Source: Lewinellaceae bacterium SD302
Lineage (GTDB): Bacteria > Bacteroidota > Bacteroidia > Chitinophagales > Saprospiraceae
Length of the DNA stretch: 64,000 nucleotides
Assembly: GCA_002591745.1 (NCBI GenBank)
Contig: PDLQ01000026.1
Span: forward strand, 1 to 64,000
Direction of reading: 5' to 3'
Each line of letters starts with the position of its first letter. The stretch's first letter is position 1. Shown piece by piece: positions 33,676-42,726 of this stretch. The notes under the pieces were generated by a model. The model searched no databases, was not told the DNA's origin, and worked only from the letters and a program-made list of their open reading frames with translations. The position numbers and the translations under genes were made by a program.

Positions 33676-36021
33676 TTATTGCCAGGAAAAGTTCCAGGTC
33701 ACCGAGGGAATCACCGGAAAAAGGCTGACTTGTAAAGCGCGGGCTTCGGCGGTTCCTGCGTTACGATTTACGTCAAGATCGTAATAGATGAAAAATGGGT
33801 TTTGCCGATTATAACCATTGTAGACGCTGAATGCCCAACTGCTTTTAAATCGCTTCTCGCTATCAGGCTTCGGCGTCCAGATCACGCTGAGGTCCAGGCG
33901 ATGATAATCCTGAATACGACTACTGTTGCGGGGGGCATATTCCTGCACCAACCCACCTTCAATCAAATACAGACTGCGTAAAGGCGTGAACGTCTGACCA
34001 CTACCGTAGACGAAGACCGCCGAACCGGTTACTTTTTTAGAAAACTCATAGCTGGTCACCAAGCTCAGGTCATGGGGCCGGTCGTATACGGCGCGATAAG
34101 TCTTGCCATCGTTAATGTCCGGAAAAGTACGTTCCGTTCTGCTGATGGTATAACCCAGCCACCCAGTAAGCCGCCCCTTACGTTTGTTGATGAAGAACTC
34201 GGCTCCGTAGGCTCGCCCCTGGCCAAAAACGAATTGTTGTTCGATATCATCGGCCGGGTTGTTCACGTAGCTTTCGCGGTAGTCGATCTGGTTTTTCAAA
34301 TCTTTGTAATAGACTTCAACGGAGGCTTCCCAGGCATTGTCATTGAAATTTCGAAAATACCCCAGGGCATATTGTAGTCCTAACTGTGGCTTCACCAATT
34401 CACTGCTGGGCACCCAGATATCTGTCGGCAGGGTACTGGTGGAATTACTTACCAGGTGGAGGTACTGAGCCGTTCGGGTTACTCCGGCTTTTAGGCTACT
34501 TTTCGAATTCAAATGATAACGCAACCCTAGGCGGGGTTCCAGGTTACTATAGGTCTTGACGGCTTCGTCCCGGTCGTATTCCGTACCATCAAATGAGCTG
34601 ACGTATGGCCCCAGTTGGGTAAAACTGCTGAAGCGAATACCGTAATTGACCGCCAGCCGTGGTGATATTTTCCAGTCATCAAGTACGTAGGCTCCGAATT
34701 CATTGGCAAAACGGGATTCCAGTCCGTTGGTGAACACCTCGTCGCCACTTCTTGCTTCGGCTACCTGGGGCGTCAACCTGTGATAAGTATAGGCCAGGCC
34801 ATATTTCAAACTATGCTCCGGTACCGGAAAAAAGTCAAAATCCAACTTCAGGTTATAGTCGCGCACTCCGCTGAAAACGTTCACACTGAAGTCGCCCTGC
34901 CCTCCCTCGAAGCCAAAATCATATTCGTTATAAACAGCCGAAAGATTAAAGAAAAGCCGATTATTAAAGAGGTGATTCCAACGCAGTGTACCCGTAGTAT
35001 TTCCGTAGGGCAGATCAAAGTTAAAATCGCTTTCCGCCTGCTGAAATTTCAAAACGTCGCGACCGAAGTAGCCACTCAGGTACAGTCGATCCTTTTCACT
35101 GAATCGGTAGTTTGCTTTGGCATTAAAATCGTAGAAATAGTAGTTCGTGCCGGCAAAATCCGTCCCGTCGATCGCCGGTTGAGCCAGATCCAGGATATAG
35201 GTACGTCGCCCACTCAGGATGAAACTGGATTTTTCTTTTTGGATCGGCCCCTGTAAAGTCAGTCGGCTGGCTACCAGTCCGATCCCTCCGTCTACGCGGA
35301 ATGATTCGTCATTACCCTCCTTCATCTGAATATCCACCACCGATGACAGACGCCCCCCGTAATTGGCCGGCATCCCACCTTTGATCAGGGTGGTATTCTT
35401 AATGGCGTCAGGATTAAAGACGGAAAAGAAGCCCAGCAGGTGCCCCGAGTTGTAAACCACCGCTTCGTCCAGCAGCACCAGGTTCTGGTCCGGTCCGCCA
35501 CCGCGCACGTAAAACCCGCTACTTCCCTCCCCTCCGGATTGCACGCCAGGTAGCAGTTGCAGGGTTTTTAAAACATCCACCTCACCGAAAATAGCCGGCA
35601 GTTTTTTCACTTTATCCGTCGTCAGTTCCACCGTCCCCATCTGGGTTTCGCTGATGTTTTCATCTTCTTCTTCAGCGGTCACTACGACTTCCTCCAGCGT
35701 TGCTCCCTGGCTGAGGTCCACGGAGAGAAGTACGTCTTCCTTCGCCAGATTAACCCTTTCTTTCCGGTCGGCGTAGCCCAGGTAACTGTACACGATCGTG
35801 TATTCCCCCGGCTCCAAACTCAGCGAATAAAAGCCATAGGCATTAGTAGCCGCTCCCTTCACCGGTTGGTCTTGCACGTAAACATTAGCCCCGATCAGCG
35901 TTTCTCCTCCGGCCTCACTAACGTAGCCAGAAAGGGTAAGCTTTTTCTGGGCCCGTAAAGCGTCTGGGGTTATGGCTAACAAAGTAGCAATGCCAATGGC
36001 AAGCAGGAGCGATTTATGCAT
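33676..36021 (-). CDS. TonB-dependent outer-membrane receptor
   Basis: 781 residues. The signal peptide (MHKSLLLAIGIATLLAITPD to LRAQ) is partly encoded by a TGCTACTTTG repeat. A carboxypeptidase-regulatory-like domain follows (LSGYVSEAGGETLIGANVYV, YGFYSLSLEPGEYTIVYSYL), then the plug (VLKTLQLLPGVQSGGEGSSG, FYVRGGGPDQNLVLLDEAVV, GGRLSSVVDI) and the barrel. A TonB-box-like acidic stretch (VVVTAEEEDENI) is at about 110. There is no SusD. The substrate is unknown; the co-transcribed disulfide-handling protein may mature an exported partner. Confidence 0.92.
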   Translation of the reverse strand: MHKSLLLAIGIATLLAITPDALRAQKKLTLSGYVSEAGGETLIGANVYVQDQPVKGAATNAYGFYSLSLEPGEYTIVYSYLGYADRKERVNLAKEDVLLSVDLSQGATLEEVVVTAEEEDENISETQMGTVELTTDKVKKLPAIFGEVDVLKTLQLLPGVQSGGEGSSGFYVRGGGPDQNLVLLDEAVVYNSGHLLGFFSVFNPDAIKNTTLIKGGMPANYGGRLSSVVDIQMKEGNDESFRVDGGIGLVASRLTLQGPIQKEKSSFILSGRRTYILDLAQPAIDGTDFAGTNYYFYDFNAKANYRFSEKDRLYLSGYFGRDVLKFQQAESDFNFDLPYGNTTGTLRWNHLFNNRLFFNLSAVYNEYDFGFEGGQGDFSVNVFSGVRDYNLKLDFDFFPVPEHSLKYGLAYTYHRLTPQVAEARSGDEVFTNGLESRFANEFGAYVLDDWKISPRLAVNYGIRFSSFTQLGPYVSSFDGTEYDRDEAVKTYSNLEPRLGLRYHLNSKSSLKAGVTRTAQYLHLVSNSTSTLPTDIWVPSSELVKPQLGLQYALGYFRNFNDNAWEASVEVYYKDLKNQIDYRESYVNNPADDIEQQFVFGQGRAYGAEFFINKRKGRLTGWLGYTISRTERTFPDINDGKTYRAVYDRPHDLSLVTSYEFSKKVTGSAVFVYGSGQTFTPLRSLYLIEGGLVQEYAPRNSSRIQDYHRLDLSVIWTPKPDSEKRFKSSWAFSVYNGYNRQNPFFIYYDLDVNRNAGTAEARALQVSLFPVIPSVTWNFSWQ
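35980..35989 (-). repeat. TGCTACTTTG dispersed repeat, inside a signal peptide
   Basis: Complement reads ggcat-core-ttagccataacc and encodes GIATLLAI of the receptor's signal peptide. Confidence 0.85.
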
Positions 36022-36190
36022 GCGAACCTAACAACTGGAAACAGACAGGGTTTAATCTGGCAGGTCTTCGGTACGCTCGACGTAAAAGGTGGCCAAAGAG
36101 TAATTACTCGAAATGGAATACACTTGCCAGCCTCGCCACGTCCGGCATCTTCAGGCCGGGTAGATACTTTCGTCTCCAGTACTGACAAGA

Positions 36191-36715
36191 TCACTCATCC
36201 CAATCCGTCGGCTCCGCTTCTGAAAGAACCAGTGGATACTGCTCCCGAATCTCTTTTTGCTTAGCACCATCCAATTCGTCGTAATTTTTACCGTAGATGG
36301 CCAGGGACGCTTTATCTCTGATGCGGTGATAGCCCGCTAACAAAGCATCGTATACTTTTAGATAGGATTCGTAGTTGGTGCCACGGTCATGGATGAGGGA
36401 AACCACTGCTTCGTTAGCCGGGAATTCCGGCCTTTCAAGGTGCTCGATCAGCAAATCAGCAACTTCTTCCAGAGCAGCTAATTCTCCTTCTACCAGCAAG
36501 GCATTTGCCCGGTTAAGGGCCACCGTGAGTACTTTATCTTGATCCAAGGGGGTAATGGGCGGGTCGTTTTCCCAGACGGGCAGGCGCACCAAAACTCCTT
36601 CTTCTTGCAGGATGGTGGTGGTCACCAAGAAGAAAATCAATAATAAAAAGGCGATATCGGCCATAGAACCGGCGTTCACCGCGGGGGTGGCGCGGCGGGC
36701 TTGTTTGGAAAACAT
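36191..36715 (-). CDS. exbD: ExbD/TolR-family energy-transduction protein
   Basis: 174 residues: a short cytoplasmic N-terminus, one membrane helix (SMADIAFLLLIFFLVTTTIL; the Asp in MADIAF is the conserved proton-relay residue), then a periplasmic domain. It works with ExbB and TonB to energise outer-membrane receptors. No exbB or tonB gene is adjacent, although the TonB receptor follows about 170 nt downstream on the same strand. The C-terminus is longer and more acidic than in E. coli ExbD. Confidence 0.88.
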   Translation of the reverse strand: MFSKQARRATPAVNAGSMADIAFLLLIFFLVTTTILQEEGVLVRLPVWENDPPITPLDQDKVLTVALNRANALLVEGELAALEEVADLLIEHLERPEFPANEAVVSLIHDRGTNYESYLKVYDALLAGYHRIRDKASLAIYGKNYDELDGAKQKEIREQYPLVLSEAEPTDWDE

Positions 36716-37018
36716 AGATAGTAAGTTTGCTTGCTATTAGGATGCATCCACCCTACGATCTGGCGGAAAGGAATGTCCATACACCCCAATTTTTCATATA
36801 TTCGACTCGCTTAAGAATATATTTTACCTCCCTTTGAACTTTTACGCCCTCGAATTGCGCATTAATCACCGATAAAAGGGCGTTTACAACCTTAAAGCAT
36901 CAAATTAGCGTATTGGTCTTTTACCTTGCGCCTTTTCCAGCCATTTCCCCTGATTTACATTAACCCTCCTTAATTTAAGTTTCGTTGGCTCCGGCTGACG
37001 TGGGAACCCAACTATGCA
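36716..37018. other. Divergent spacer exbD / LytTR regulator
   Basis: 303 bp, AT-rich and non-coding on inspection; it should carry both promoters. I see no strong -33/-7 pair for either gene. Confidence 0.5.
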
Positions 37019-37759
37019 ATGGCTAAATTGAAAATTTACGTCGTCGAAGACGCCCCTGACTTTCGTGCTGAACTCGAAGGAATGCTCAGAGAAATGGGCT
37101 ATCAGAACTACGCACTTTTCGCCGACATCGAATCAACCGAAGCTGCTTTCGCGGAAAATCGGCCCGACCTCGTCATCCTGGATATTTTCCTGGGTGGGCA
37201 ACCAGTAGGTCTGGAACTGGCAGCAAGCCTCAAAGAAAGACAAGTACCGGTGGTGTTTATCACGTCCAGTAAAGACCGTAGCGTCTACGAAAAGGCCGCG
37301 CTTTCCCTACCGGACGCCTACCTGGTCAAGCCATTCGATACCCTCAGTCTCCAGGCCGCCATCGAACGCTCTTTCATTCAGCGGGGTAATCCGGTCTTCA
37401 TCGGCCACGTTATCAACCAGTGGCATAAACAGCAGATGATCAAGGAATACCTTTTTGTCCGTAAGAATTCCGCTTTGGTCAAACTCTGTATTAACGAAAT
37501 CAACCTGATTGAGGCCGACGGAAATTACTGCTACCTGCACTACGAAGGCAAAAAATACGCGGTCAAATCATCCTTGCGCTCCATTAAGGAATTGCTTTTG
37601 GACGGTCCGTTTCTTCAGGTTAACCGTAGCAGGATCATTAATTTCAAAAGCATTTCCGAAATCGCTTTTGCGGACGCCATCATCAAAACCACCCAGGGTT
37701 CCTACACCATCGGCAACGCCTACCGTAAGGAAATTGAAAGCTGGATCAACCGTATCTAG
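37019..37759 (+). CDS. LytTR-type response regulator
   Basis: 246 residues. The N-terminal receiver domain has acidic residues VVEDAPDF, phospho-acceptor Asp55 in LVILDIFLGG, Ser/Thr in FITSSKD and Lys in LVKPFDT. The C-terminal LytTR DNA-binding domain (about 145-246) has INEINLIEADGNYCYLHYE and FLQVNRSRIINFKSI. It would bind direct repeats upstream of targets once phosphorylated. No histidine kinase lies nearby, so it is an orphan in this window. The 3' neighbour is the FAD/Fe-S gene, same strand, 150 nt on. Confidence 0.92.
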   Translation: MAKLKIYVVEDAPDFRAELEGMLREMGYQNYALFADIESTEAAFAENRPDLVILDIFLGGQPVGLELAASLKERQVPVVFITSSKDRSVYEKAALSLPDAYLVKPFDTLSLQAAIERSFIQRGNPVFIGHVINQWHKQQMIKEYLFVRKNSALVKLCINEINLIEADGNYCYLHYEGKKYAVKSSLRSIKELLLDGPFLQVNRSRIINFKSISEIAFADAIIKTTQGSYTIGNAYRKEIESWINRI

Positions 37760-37910
37760 GTGTCTCTGGCTTTGGGTGAGCCTATACCTTTTTTATCTTC
37801 CTTATCCGCAAATGGTCTAGTTGGCTACTGATTACAGGCCCCATGCCCCATCATCGCCAAGACCAACCCTCCTCCGTGACTTCTACGCGAACCACTATCT
37901 TGGTCCGCGA

Positions 37911-40898
37911 ATGACTGCTACTACCAACATCCAGGATCAATTAGCCGAACTTACCAACCGAATGGACGGCGAATTACTGGTCGATGAACTTCACCGCCGC
38001 CTGTTTTCTACCGATGCTTCCGTCTACCAGGAACGTCCTTTGGGCGTAGCTTTTCCCAGGACTAGTAAGGATTTGCAACAGTTAGTCAGTTTTGGTTGGA
38101 CTAACAAAGTAGCCATGATTCCGCGAGCGGGCGGCACCTCGCTGGCGGGCCAGTGCGTTGGAGCTGGTCTGGTTGTTGACGTTAGTCGACACCTCAATAA
38201 GATTGTTTCCTTTAACGAAACCGCCAGAACTGTCACCGTTCAACCCGGCCTCGTTCGCGACGAACTGAACTATTTTTTAAAACCCTACGGTCTACAGTTT
38301 GCGCCCATTACCAGCACCGCCAACCGGGCAACCATCGGTGGGATGGTGGGCAATAACTCTTGCGGCACCAATTCCATCGTCTACGGAGACACTCGTCGCT
38401 ACGTCCGCAACATTAGAGGGTTTCTCAGTGACGGCTCTCCGGTTACCATTGAGGCACTCAATGAAGACGAACTGAGTAAAAGACGAAAGCTGAATAGCCT
38501 GGAAGGTAAAATCTACCAGCAACTGCACGAGTTACTCGCCGATCCGGTTGCTCTCCAGGACATCCGGGCCAACTTCCCAAAAGCTACCGTTACCCGCCGT
38601 AATACCGGCTACGCTCTGGATGCTTTGATCGGTCAACATCCTTACGGAAACGATACGGAAACATTCAGCCTTGCTCCCCTCATCGCCGGGTCCGAAGGTA
38701 CTTTGCTGATGATGAGTGAGATCACCCTGGATCTCGTACCCTTACCTCCTCCGGTCGACGTCGTCCTGCTTGCTCATTTTGAATCCATCCAGGCAGCGAT
38801 GCAGGCCGTTACGGTTGTCATGGAACAGCAACCCTACGCCTGCGAGTTGATGGACCGGACCATCCTTGACTGTACCCGCGGCAACCTGAAATACCAAAAA
38901 ACACTGGCCCACTTCCAGGGTGATCCGGCAGCCGTACTGATGGTGGAATTCAGAGCGGGAGATGTGAGCACTGCTACTTTGTCAGCCAAAAAACTCCAAC
39001 AACAACTGGAACGCGAAAACCACGGTTATGCCTATCCGCTTATCATCGGCTCGGCGACCAGGGACATCTGGGGATTGCGCAGCGCCGGTCTCGGATTGTT
39101 GGCCAATATTCCCGGCGATGATAAGGGTGTCGCCTGCATTGAAGACACCGCCGTAGCCATTGAAGACCTGGCTGATTACATGGCCGAATTTGCCGAGTTG
39201 ATGCAAGGTTTTCAGCAGGATGTCATTTATTACGCCCACGCCGGGGCCGGAGAAATCCACCTGCGCCCCATCCTGAATTTAAAGAAAAGTGATGATCGTC
39301 AGAAGTTCCACGACATTACATTGGCCGTGGCCAGGCTGGTGAAAAAATACCGGGGCTCACTGAGTGGTGAGCACGGTGACGGACGGGTAAGGGCTCCCTT
39401 TATTCCCTTGGTGGTGGGGCACGATAATTACCGTCGCTTCCAAAGTATCAAGCATTTTTTCGATCCAAAGAACATCCTGAATCCGGGCAAGGTCGTCGAC
39501 CCTTCACCCATGAACGAGCAGTTGCGTTTTAACGCCGGACAAACTACCCCTGACTACGCAACCATCCTCGATTTTTTCTCTACCGGCGGCTTGCTGAGGA
39601 TGGCCGAAAAATGCAATGGCTCCGGAGATTGTCGTAAGCTACCACTCAGCGGCGGCACGATGTGCCCCAGTTACCACGCCACCCGCGAGGAACGCCACAC
39701 CACACGTGGCCGGGCAAATCTGCTGCGCCAGTTACTGACGGAAAGCGAAGGTAAAAATGCCTTTGACCGTCAAGAACTCAAGGAAGTTCTCGATCTCTGC
39801 GTGAGTTGTAAAGGTTGCACCGCCGAGTGCCCCAGTAACGTAGACATGGCTAGCCTAAAGGCGGAATTTCTCCATCAATATTACCGAAGCAATCCAATCC
39901 CCTTACGTGCCCGGCTATTCGCCCGGATCAACGATCTGAATCGCCTCGGCGGACTCTGGCCGGGGCTCACGAATTGGCTACTCAGTTCCAGCCTAACCAG
40001 CGGCGTCATCAAACGTTTTCTCGGGGTTGCCCCCCAGCGGAGCCTGCCAACCCTGCACTCTACTACCTTACGTCAGTGGTTCAAGAAGGACTTCCAGTCC
40101 ACCAAAAGCGAAGCGTCCAAAAGGGCAGAGCCCGTCCAAAAGCTGAAGGTGTCCAAAAGCGAGGAACGAGCGTCCATCTTTCTTTTTTGCGATGAATTCA
40201 CCAACCACAACGACGTGGTCATCGGCCAAAAAGCGGTACGGCTACTGGACAGGCTCGGCTACGACGTGGAACTGGTCGACCACCCGGAAAGCGGGCGCGC
40301 CGCCATCTCGAAAGGGCTGCTGAAGCACGCTCGCCGCGTAGCCACGGAGAATGTGAAGATTTTCTCTCCGCTAATAAGCGAAGATCGTCCGCTAATTGGC
40401 ATTGAGCCCTCAGCCATTCTGGGCTTTCGCGACGAATATCCCCGACTGGTGGAGCAAGATTGGCGCGAGGCTGCCAGTGATTTAGCGAAACGCTGTTTTA
40501 CCATCGAAGAATTTTTGGTCCGCGAAATTCGACAGTTTCGGCTGACCTCCGAGATGTTCGACCACCAGGAAAGACATCTGTTGGTCCACGGCCACTGTCA
40601 CCAGAAGGCCTTGACGGAATTTAAAGACGTTTTCGCCCTGCTCAGCCTGCCGGCAAACCATAAAGTAAACTTGCTGGATACGGGTTGCTGTGGTATGGCC
40701 GGTTCTTTCGGCTACGAAGCGGAGCATTACGAGGTGAGTATGCAAATGGGTGAACTTCGTTTATTCCCAGTTGTACGCGCCGCGCCCCAGGGTGCCGTTA
40801 TTGTTGCTGCGGGCACTTCCTGCCGCCACCAGATCATGGACGGGACGGCAGTCAGGGCGGTGCATCCGGTGGAGGTGTTGTTGGACGCTTTGCTTTAA
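37911..40898 (+). CDS. YdiJ-type FAD-linked and Fe-S-containing oxidoreductase
   Basis: 995 residues from ATG 37911; a TTG 30 codons earlier is open but less likely. The N-terminal FAD-binding (PCMH) domain has PRAGGTSLAGQCVGAGLVVD and GGMVGNNSCGTNSIVYGD, then an FAD-oxidase C-terminal domain with SGEHGDGRVRAPFIP. The Fe-S part has CNGSGDC, GTMCPSYHATREER and CVSCKGCTAECPSNVD, followed by CCG-type domains (GHCHQKAL, DTGCCGMAGSFGYE). The family oxidises 2-hydroxy acids such as D-lactate or 2-hydroxyglutarate; the exact substrate is unproven. Residues about 728-755 are encoded by GTCC-AAAAG repeat modules (40097-40175), inserted in frame between the Fe-S and CCG parts. Confidence 0.88.
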   Translation: MTATTNIQDQLAELTNRMDGELLVDELHRRLFSTDASVYQERPLGVAFPRTSKDLQQLVSFGWTNKVAMIPRAGGTSLAGQCVGAGLVVDVSRHLNKIVSFNETARTVTVQPGLVRDELNYFLKPYGLQFAPITSTANRATIGGMVGNNSCGTNSIVYGDTRRYVRNIRGFLSDGSPVTIEALNEDELSKRRKLNSLEGKIYQQLHELLADPVALQDIRANFPKATVTRRNTGYALDALIGQHPYGNDTETFSLAPLIAGSEGTLLMMSEITLDLVPLPPPVDVVLLAHFESIQAAMQAVTVVMEQQPYACELMDRTILDCTRGNLKYQKTLAHFQGDPAAVLMVEFRAGDVSTATLSAKKLQQQLERENHGYAYPLIIGSATRDIWGLRSAGLGLLANIPGDDKGVACIEDTAVAIEDLADYMAEFAELMQGFQQDVIYYAHAGAGEIHLRPILNLKKSDDRQKFHDITLAVARLVKKYRGSLSGEHGDGRVRAPFIPLVVGHDNYRRFQSIKHFFDPKNILNPGKVVDPSPMNEQLRFNAGQTTPDYATILDFFSTGGLLRMAEKCNGSGDCRKLPLSGGTMCPSYHATREERHTTRGRANLLRQLLTESEGKNAFDRQELKEVLDLCVSCKGCTAECPSNVDMASLKAEFLHQYYRSNPIPLRARLFARINDLNRLGGLWPGLTNWLLSSSLTSGVIKRFLGVAPQRSLPTLHSTTLRQWFKKDFQSTKSEASKRAEPVQKLKVSKSEERASIFLFCDEFTNHNDVVIGQKAVRLLDRLGYDVELVDHPESGRAAISKGLLKHARRVATENVKIFSPLISEDRPLIGIEPSAILGFRDEYPRLVEQDWREAASDLAKRCFTIEEFLVREIRQFRLTSEMFDHQERHLLVHGHCHQKALTEFKDVFALLSLPANHKVNLLDTGCCGMAGSFGYEAEHYEVSMQMGELRLFPVVRAAPQGAVIVAAGTSCRHQIMDGTAVRAVHPVEVLLDALL
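38105..38114 (-). repeat. Near-copy (9/10) of the TGCTACTTTG repeat
   Basis: CAAAGTAGCC preceded by ggactaa, encoding TNKVAM in the FAD domain. It has the same codon phase as exact copies, so it is probably a decayed member. Confidence 0.5.
38972..38981 (+). repeat. TGCTACTTTG dispersed repeat, inside FAD/Fe-S gene
   Basis: Context agcac-core-tcagccaaaaaa, encoding STATLSAKK. Confidence 0.85.
40097..40175 (+). repeat. In-frame GTCC-AAAAG mini-hairpin modules
   Basis: Four units in a row, each GTCCAAAAG (the first is GTCCACCAAAAG) plus a small hairpin or dyad: CGAAGC, GGCAGAGCCC, CTGAAGGT, CGAGGAACGAGC. Positions 40153-40176 match 13914-13937 at 23 of 24. They encode a Lys/Ser/Glu-rich linker (STKSEASKRAEPVQKLKVSK) in the oxidoreductase. 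Confidence 0.85.
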
Positions 40899-40999
40899 AT
40901 TTAACCTGATTAGCAATCCAGTACTCCATGACACGCTATTTTACCTAAGCCTAACGCCTATTTAGTTGAAGACAACTAATTTCGCCCAAAATTACATCC

Positions 41000-41581
41000 A
41001 TGTCCCTGATCTACTTTGCCAAGGCGCTGCACATCGTTGGATTCGTGAGCTGGTTTGCCGGTTTATTCTTCCTGGGTCGTTTGCTGGTCAACCACGCCGA
41101 AACGGACGAACGGCCGGAAAATGAGCGTAAAATCCTGGCCGATGAATACAGCGGTATGGAAACCAGGGTTTACAAAATTATCACCAACCCGGCCATGATG
41201 ATCACCTGGACCGGTGGATTACTGATGCTGATCATAGGATTGTGGAATGGCATTAACTATTTTCAGTTGGGTACGCCGGGTTGGATACACCTTAAACTAT
41301 TATTGGTAGTGGGGCTGGTGGTCTATCAAGTCTATACCAAAAGCAGGATCATGCAGCCTATGCAGCAGGGCGCGCGTCCGTTGGATGGCTGGCAGTTACG
41401 ACTCTGGAACGAAGTGCCGACCTTTTTCCTGGTTTCGGTCTGTTTCATCGCGGTTTACGGCAAGGCGGGGAGTTTGAATTATCTGTATCTGGCCATTGGG
41501 GTAGGACTATTCTGCCTGATGGTCTACCGGGGGGCGCGGGCTTATGCTAAGCGAAGGAAGATCGATTCGTCAGACCAATAA
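41000..41581 (+). CDS. hemJ: HemJ-like protoporphyrinogen IX oxidase
   Basis: 193 residues with four to five membrane helices. Family landmarks are the first helix ALHIVGFVSWFAGLFFLGRL with the conserved His, HAE-type NHAETDE, YKIITNPAMMITWTGGLLML and WIHLKLLLVVGLVVYQV with conserved His and Lys. HemJ oxidises protoporphyrinogen IX to protoporphyrin IX in heme synthesis at the inner membrane. No other heme gene is adjacent. A -7-like TAATTTCG lies about 17 nt before the ATG. Confidence 0.88.
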   Translation: MSLIYFAKALHIVGFVSWFAGLFFLGRLLVNHAETDERPENERKILADEYSGMETRVYKIITNPAMMITWTGGLLMLIIGLWNGINYFQLGTPGWIHLKLLLVVGLVVYQVYTKSRIMQPMQQGARPLDGWQLRLWNEVPTFFLVSVCFIAVYGKAGSLNYLYLAIGVGLFCLMVYRGARAYAKRRKIDSSDQ

Positions 41582-41585
41582 CTTA

Positions 41586-42656
41586 CTATTTTCTTATCCA
41601 CTGCCTGGCTGCTTCAATAGTAGTGCCATTTAACATAATCTCCAGATCGAAATTTTCGATGATTTCTTCATCGGGAAGAATGCCGTCTTTGTGTACAGTG
41701 CCGTCCACGCTCATGTAATAGGCAGTAGCGGGCATGAACACCCACTTATCGTCGAGTACAAACCACCCGTTCGTTGTGGAGTAACCTGCGGTTTGTTCCC
41801 CGAATAATCGCACATTGGGTTGACCTCGGAAACTGGACGCTACGACTTCCCCTGAACTGGAGGTATATCGGCTGACCAACACGGCAATTCTAGGGTTCTC
41901 CTTAATGAGTTCGGGGCAAGTTCTTGGCAGTGTACCGGCAGCTGACCAATCGCTCATATAGAAGCGACCGTCACGAGTTGACCAGCGGCTGTAGGGTGAT
42001 AATCCGTCTTTGGTGTCACCGCCCAGCTCAGCATTCGGAATCAGTTCTCCCAACCCACTCATCATCAGATGGGTATTACCACCACCATTGGCCCGAAGAT
42101 CGATGATCCAGCCAATTGGTTGCTTGGCCGCCAAGGCACAAATTTCTCTACGAATACTGTCGATCCCTGCCATGATACGAGTGCTGTCCATTACCCCAGT
42201 ACCAAAGATTTTCACGTACGCGATTTTATCTTTGGTAAAGTAATGTGCCCCGGCCTGGTAGGGTTCTGGAATGTGGGTGCGGTAAATGGCCTGACCAGTT
42301 TCCTGATCCCAGGGAATGTGATTCGCACGTTTTGGTTTAATGGCTTCACCCCGGAAACTCAGTTGATAATTATACATCAGGGAGCCATGAAAGTCACCCA
42401 GTTCGGTCATCAACTTCCGAATGGGTACGGTAAGGACATCGGCAGAATCTTGCTTGGCTGCCAGATTTTTAAGCTCCGTTACCAGGGCAGGCCAGTCTAG
42501 GCGATCGGTGTAAAGCGAATGTTCCCGGGCAAATATAATGATGGAATCAAGATGAGTCAGCGCGAGTTGACGATCCATCTGCTGAGCATTCAGCACCGGC
42601 ATTAAGGCTGAACTGGCAAATAAACTCAGCAGGATAATAATTCCAGGTAGATTCAT
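41586..42656 (-). CDS. S41-family (tail-specific-like) peptidase
   Basis: 356 residues with signal peptide MNLPGIIILLSLFASSALMP. The S41 core is visible: IAYVKIFGTG, GWIIDLRANGGGN and catalytic Ser in SRYTSSSGEVVASSF, with Lys/Glu-type downstream segments (FGEQTAGYSTTN). No PDZ domain is evident before the core. It is the last gene of the BlaI/M56 operon, 70 nt after the esterase-like gene, so it is probably induced with it and acts outside the cytoplasm. Confidence 0.85.
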   Translation of the reverse strand: MNLPGIIILLSLFASSALMPVLNAQQMDRQLALTHLDSIIIFAREHSLYTDRLDWPALVTELKNLAAKQDSADVLTVPIRKLMTELGDFHGSLMYNYQLSFRGEAIKPKRANHIPWDQETGQAIYRTHIPEPYQAGAHYFTKDKIAYVKIFGTGVMDSTRIMAGIDSIRREICALAAKQPIGWIIDLRANGGGNTHLMMSGLGELIPNAELGGDTKDGLSPYSRWSTRDGRFYMSDWSAAGTLPRTCPELIKENPRIAVLVSRYTSSSGEVVASSFRGQPNVRLFGEQTAGYSTTNGWFVLDDKWVFMPATAYYMSVDGTVHKDGILPDEEIIENFDLEIMLNGTTIEAARQWIRK

Positions 42657-42726
42657 TGGTGATAATTTCTAGATACAAATGTTGATCATATCGGCACCAT
42701 GATGAAGAACGACTTCGAGTAAAAAT

